From Leucosporidium creatinivorum (lineage: Eukaryota > Basidiomycota > Microbotryomycetes > Leucosporidiales > Leucosporidiaceae): a DNA stretch of 64,000 bases. Below the pieces are notes generated by a model. That model was given only the letters and a program-made list of their open reading frames with translations. It had not been told where the DNA came from and searched no databases. The stretch spans positions 1,305,425 to 1,369,424 of the forward strand of contig BCKL01000002.1 in the NCBI GenBank assembly GCA_001600635.1. Reading direction: 5' to 3'. Both the position numbers and the translations under genes were made by a program. Below are positions 60,375 to 64,000 of the stretch, in pieces (the first letter of the stretch is position 1; the number at the start of each line of letters is the position of its first letter).

Positions 60375-63300
60375 TCAAGCGCCAATGTCCTTCATCTCCC
60401 TCTTCTCGCGCCTCTGTCGCCTCTCGCGCTCGTCCCTCCTTCTCCTCCACTCGCCAATCTCGACGACCTCGGTCACGCCGTGCTCCACCAAAACTCGCTG
60501 CAGCTCCCTGGGATCCGCGTTTGCTTGCGCCGCGGTAAACTCGAGCCAGTTGAATGGCACGGGCTGGACGGGAGCGGTGGTGGGGGCGGGAGGAGGAGCC
60601 AAAGCGTCGAGGACGGGGGTGGCGGTGGGTACGGCGCGGGCGTGAGGATGGTGTGCGGTAGGCTCGGCGTCTCGGCGGGCGACTGTAGGAGGAGGAAGGT
60701 CAGCTTGGAGTGCGCCGAGGGAGAGAAGAGACGACGAACGTCGGGCGGCGCTTTGAGCTGTGAGGTGTAGAGTCCACAAGTCAGCTCTTTGCTCCAGGGA
60801 CATGAGAAGGTCGCGCAAGAACTGACCAGCACAGAGAGCCGGTAAAAGCGTGCAGGCGGCGCCTCCGACGGCGCTGGTTGCCTGATCCACGGCGCTGGGG
60901 AGAGCCGCCGCACTCGTAACTTGTGCTACGATACTGGAAGCCTCGCTGACCACGGTTGCGACGGGAGGCACGGCGGAGGTGATATCGCTGACGACAGATC
61001 CTGCGAGGGACGTAGCCTGCGAAACGGCCGACCCGGCCACACTCGTAACGCCTCCTACCAAGCTCGTAGCGTCGCTCACGACGCTTCCTGCGATCGAGGT
61101 AACATCCGAGACCACACTTCCGGCGAGGGAAGTAACGCCCGAGACGATGGAGGAAACGTCCGAAATCGCCGACGAGAGAATGGCGGTCGGCGCCTGGATG
61201 AGGGAGGTGAGGAAGCCAGGAAGGTTGCCGAGGAGGCTGGAAGGAAGACCGGGAAGGAGGGTGAGGACGCCGCCGACGCATTGGGTGATTTGCGTGAGCG
61301 AGGTCAAGAGGCCGGTGAGGGCGCCGATGGGGTTGCTTCCGAGTGAGCCGAGGCTGAGGACTGATCCTCCGGCTGTGGGGACGATGGTGTAGGGTACTGC
61401 CTTCTGCTGGTACTTGAGCGAAGGAGCGACGTATCCTCCGATTGAAACGCGAGACGTAATATCGATGTCGAGACCTTGCGCCGAGGTGCCGAGAAGCGTG
61501 AGCGAGGCGACGGGGCCAGCCGATAGCTTGACGGGCGAGATCATTTCTGTCCGTGCATGAAAAGTTAGTGGGAGCACGGCGAGCGAGAAGGAAAAGCACC
61601 TACGAGAGTAAGGACCTGGGTTCTGGCCGGCGCCGGTGGTGAAGTCTTGCGTAAAGGTAAAGTCGAACTCGGCGTACTGTACACCATTCTGCGAGGCGGT
61701 TCCACTAAGCTGCAAGAGCTGGATCGAAGTGTGGAGGTTGTTGTCCAAGCGCGTCTCGATGGTGACGGTCGAGTTGCAGAGACCTTGAACGAGGTCGAAG
61801 TAGATGACGATGTCGTTGACGAGAGGGATGCCTTGGCCAGGGAAGCTGGAGGTAGCGAGATGACCGTCAGCGACATACTCGAGAGCGAGAGCGAGCGCTG
61901 GAAGGCGTACGAGGTCTCCAAAGTGACGCCAGAGAGAGCGGGCTGAAGCGAGCCGTACGGCGACGATGAGCTGTCGCCCTGGATGGTGAGAGGAATCTGA
62001 GAAGGTGGAAGGGTCAGCATCGTCTCGAAACGTAGCAGAGGGGATGGTGCACACCTGGCTCTTGACTTCGAGGTACTGGGCGAGGAGATCCTGCGCCGTA
62101 GCATCGCTGGGGTCGGAGGGCTGTCGAAGAGGCGAAGTCAGCGTCGCTCTTCTGTTTGAGTTCGTAGAGACACTCACCATATAGTGGAACTCGGTAGGAA
62201 GCGTGTTTGATCCTATGTGGAGAAAAGAGAGTGAGCACGAGCGAGAGTGCGAAGCGGGCGCCGAACTCACCTTCGAGAAGATCCAGCGGGTTGACGTATG
62301 CACGACCGACGAGTACAGATTTGTAGAGTACCTCGAACGAAACTTGGTTGGTGTGGAGAATGAGGGGCGCGGGGTTGTCGAGGATCGTATCGAGCGAGAT
62401 CCTGCGGAGAGCGAGAGATGAGCGATCGCACTCGGCGCGAAGGGCAAGAAAGAGCTCACCTGAGGAAGTCTGAACCACCAGTCTCACTGAAGGGATCACC
62501 TCCTCCTCCGCCGAGAACGACAGGAGCTGTAGTGGAGCCTAGATCAGCAGCTGAGCGACGAGGTGGAGGGAAGCGAACTCACTTTCGGGGATCGTAGCTT
62601 TGCCGCCAAAGCCGGCAATTCCCTCAAAGGCCGTCTTGACGTCGAAGGGGATGCCAGAGATGGGGATGTTGCCTGCTGCCGTTTGAGCGGTGACTGAGGG
62701 CGGCAGCGGAAGTCAGCGAGGGGGGCCGAGGACATGCCACGCTTCGAGCTCACCGTTTGCTCCTCCGTGCAGACCGAAGTCGACGTTGGCCTGATTCGTG
62801 ATAGCTGAGAAGAAGGACTGGTACGCTCCGTTGTTGAGAGACTCGAAGGTCGCCGCCTGCAGGATTTGGATGACGAGTTCGGCCTGGGAGAGCAGGGTAA
62901 GTGAGGTTAAAGTGTGACTGCGAGACGACTCCACTCACTTCTTGGCCAGTAGAAGTATCAGAGCGAACGACATCTTGAACGGGAACGAGGAGCACGCCGG
63001 CGTCGGTTCCACCGTAGTTGCTGGACAGCGAGATGTGGGTTAGCGCCGACTCACGGATCGAAACAGCTGCGGAACGTACATGATGAAGTTGCCACCAGCT
63101 TGGATCGGCTTGAGGGAGAATCCGAAGGGGTTCCTGCGCGCCGCGAGGGTCAGTCGAGAATCAGCCGCGAGGAAGAAGCGTCGAACTCACTTGAACGTCA
63201 CATCGGTCTCGTTGTTCTGCACCAAAGCAGCGTAGTCTTGACTCGCCTGCTGTAGAGTGACTGTGAGATCCTTGAGAGTGATGTCGTAGATGATCTGGTA

Positions 63301-64000
63301 CTTCTCGCCGGGGAGCGAGACGTTGAGGGCGAGCTGTGGAGTGTGGAAGGTCAGCGCGCCGCCTCGCCGAGCTCTGCGACAGTACGTACCTCCTTGAAGG
63401 CTGCCGATAGCCAGTTGACTGGGCGCGAAGGCTGAGCGGGCGAGATGACAGATTCTCCCGTAACGGTTAGCGGTACGTCCTCGCCGGCCAAGAACATCGA
63501 GAAGACCTCGCCGAGCGAGTCCAAGCCCGCTTGATCCGAGCGGTAGAGGATGGTGCCCGTGAGAGGAAGAGCAGTGGTGGACTTTGGCGGGAGTGTGAGA
63601 TCCTTGCCGTTGACGGGTCCAATCTCCTGTCCCTTGTAGGAGGCGATAAAGGAGACGTCTCCGAGAGTGATGCCGAGGTTCGAGGGCGAGGGAATGAGCG
63701 AGTCGAGGGACAGCTTGATTCCTGGTGGAGAGGAGGAATCTCCAGGGAAGTCGGGCTGTGAGAAAGGCGATACAGCGCAGTAGAGTAGAGGGATGGGAGT
63801 GAAGTGAAAAAGTCAGCCGTGCTCCGAGAGGAGGAGGCGAGGAGAAGCGGCTCACGTTGGTGACAGTGACTCCCGGCGCGAGCTTGTTGAAGGCGTCGAA
63901 CGTAACATTCTTGGTAAGAGTGACGTTGTCGAAGATTGTTCCTGCGAGAGCGAAGGGGGTCAGCTCGATCCTGCGCCGAACCTCGCATCTCACTTACCAA
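60375..64000 (-). CDS. Large DUF3712 protein, Tag1-like vacuolar membrane protein, 5' end outside window
   Basis: Many exons, cut at the right edge. Repeated beta-rich modules of the DUF3712 type are visible: NVTFDAFNKLAPGVTVTN, GTILYRSDQAGLDSLGEVFS, YQIIYDITLKDLTVTLQQAS, ISGIPFDVKTAFEGIAGFGG, LHTNQVSFEVLYKSVLVGRA and NDIVIYFDLVQGLCNSTVTI. Such LEA-like modules occur in the lumenal part of yeast Tag1, which acts in ending autophagy at the vacuole. The transmembrane segment would be upstream of the window. The C-terminus has a Val/Ser/Thr repeat (60950-61170) and a final coiled charged tail (EIGEWRRRRDERERRQRREK). The Tag1 link is from domain type only. Confidence 0.72.
60950..61170 (-). repeat. 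Coding tandem repeat in the DUF3712 gene
   Basis: The minus strand encodes about eight degenerate units of 11-14 residues on the pattern SLAGSVVSDVTS, for example SIAGSVVSDATSLVGG and SVAGSAVSQATSLAGS. The spacing suggests an amphipathic surface or a stalk. Confidence 0.85.

Overview
The window is gene-dense, GC-rich nuclear DNA from a basidiomycete fungus, probably Pucciniomycotina (Rhodotorula/Microbotryum-like yeasts). That placement is inferred from short 50-80 nt introns with GTNNGT donors and CTGAC/CTAAC branch sites, a PARP-UBC fusion gene, a CAP59-family mannosyltransferase, and short intergenic gaps. No rRNA, tRNA, CRISPR array or transposon was recognised.

Layout. 1-3084: 3' part of a PARP/E2 ubiquitin-conjugating fusion gene. 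4313-10224: a divergent pair made of a GT69 (CAP59/CMT1 family) mannosyltransferase and a membrane-anchored SGNH-type protein. This pair sits between two inverted repeat arms of about 1.38 kb (2641-4019 and 9803-11181), each carrying the 3' ends of both the PARP-UBC gene and the SGNH gene. 11406-15582: TAF13 and ELP2, divergent and about 95 bp apart. 15744-25368: four minus-strand genes, an NDR-type kinase with a CRIB-like motif, IBA57, PET191 and PPX1. 25633-28663: NAC alpha and a SIKE/FGFR1OP2-like coiled-coil gene. 29054-34657: an unknown gene and the SCH9 kinase. 35054-39456: two tandem paralogous MYND-finger genes. 39777-48308: YVH1, a large unknown single-exon gene, NDUFA12 and SEC2. 49074-55399: a PuuE-type allantoinase, a BAR-like protein, a DUF202 protein and a DJ-1/Hsp31 protein. 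55790-59833: ARP4 and a single-pass membrane protein. 60375-64000: 3' part of a large Tag1-like DUF3712 protein.

Most genes are core housekeeping: transcription and chromatin (TAF13, ARP4), tRNA modification (ELP2), mitochondrial Fe-S and respiratory assembly (IBA57, PET191, NDUFA12), nascent-chain handling (NAC), ribosome assembly (YVH1), nutrient and polarity signalling (SCH9, NDR kinase, SIKE-like) and exocytosis (SEC2). The unusual part is the inverted-repeat cassette holding the probable cell-surface polysaccharide pair. Its arms look like the product of an inversion with one staggered break, and each arm shows amino-acid-changing differences only in the gene tail that is redundant there. 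Very small coding exons are a second theme: 3 nt in NDUFA12, 9 nt in the GT69 gene, 11 nt in PET191, and 20 and 22 nt in NAC alpha.
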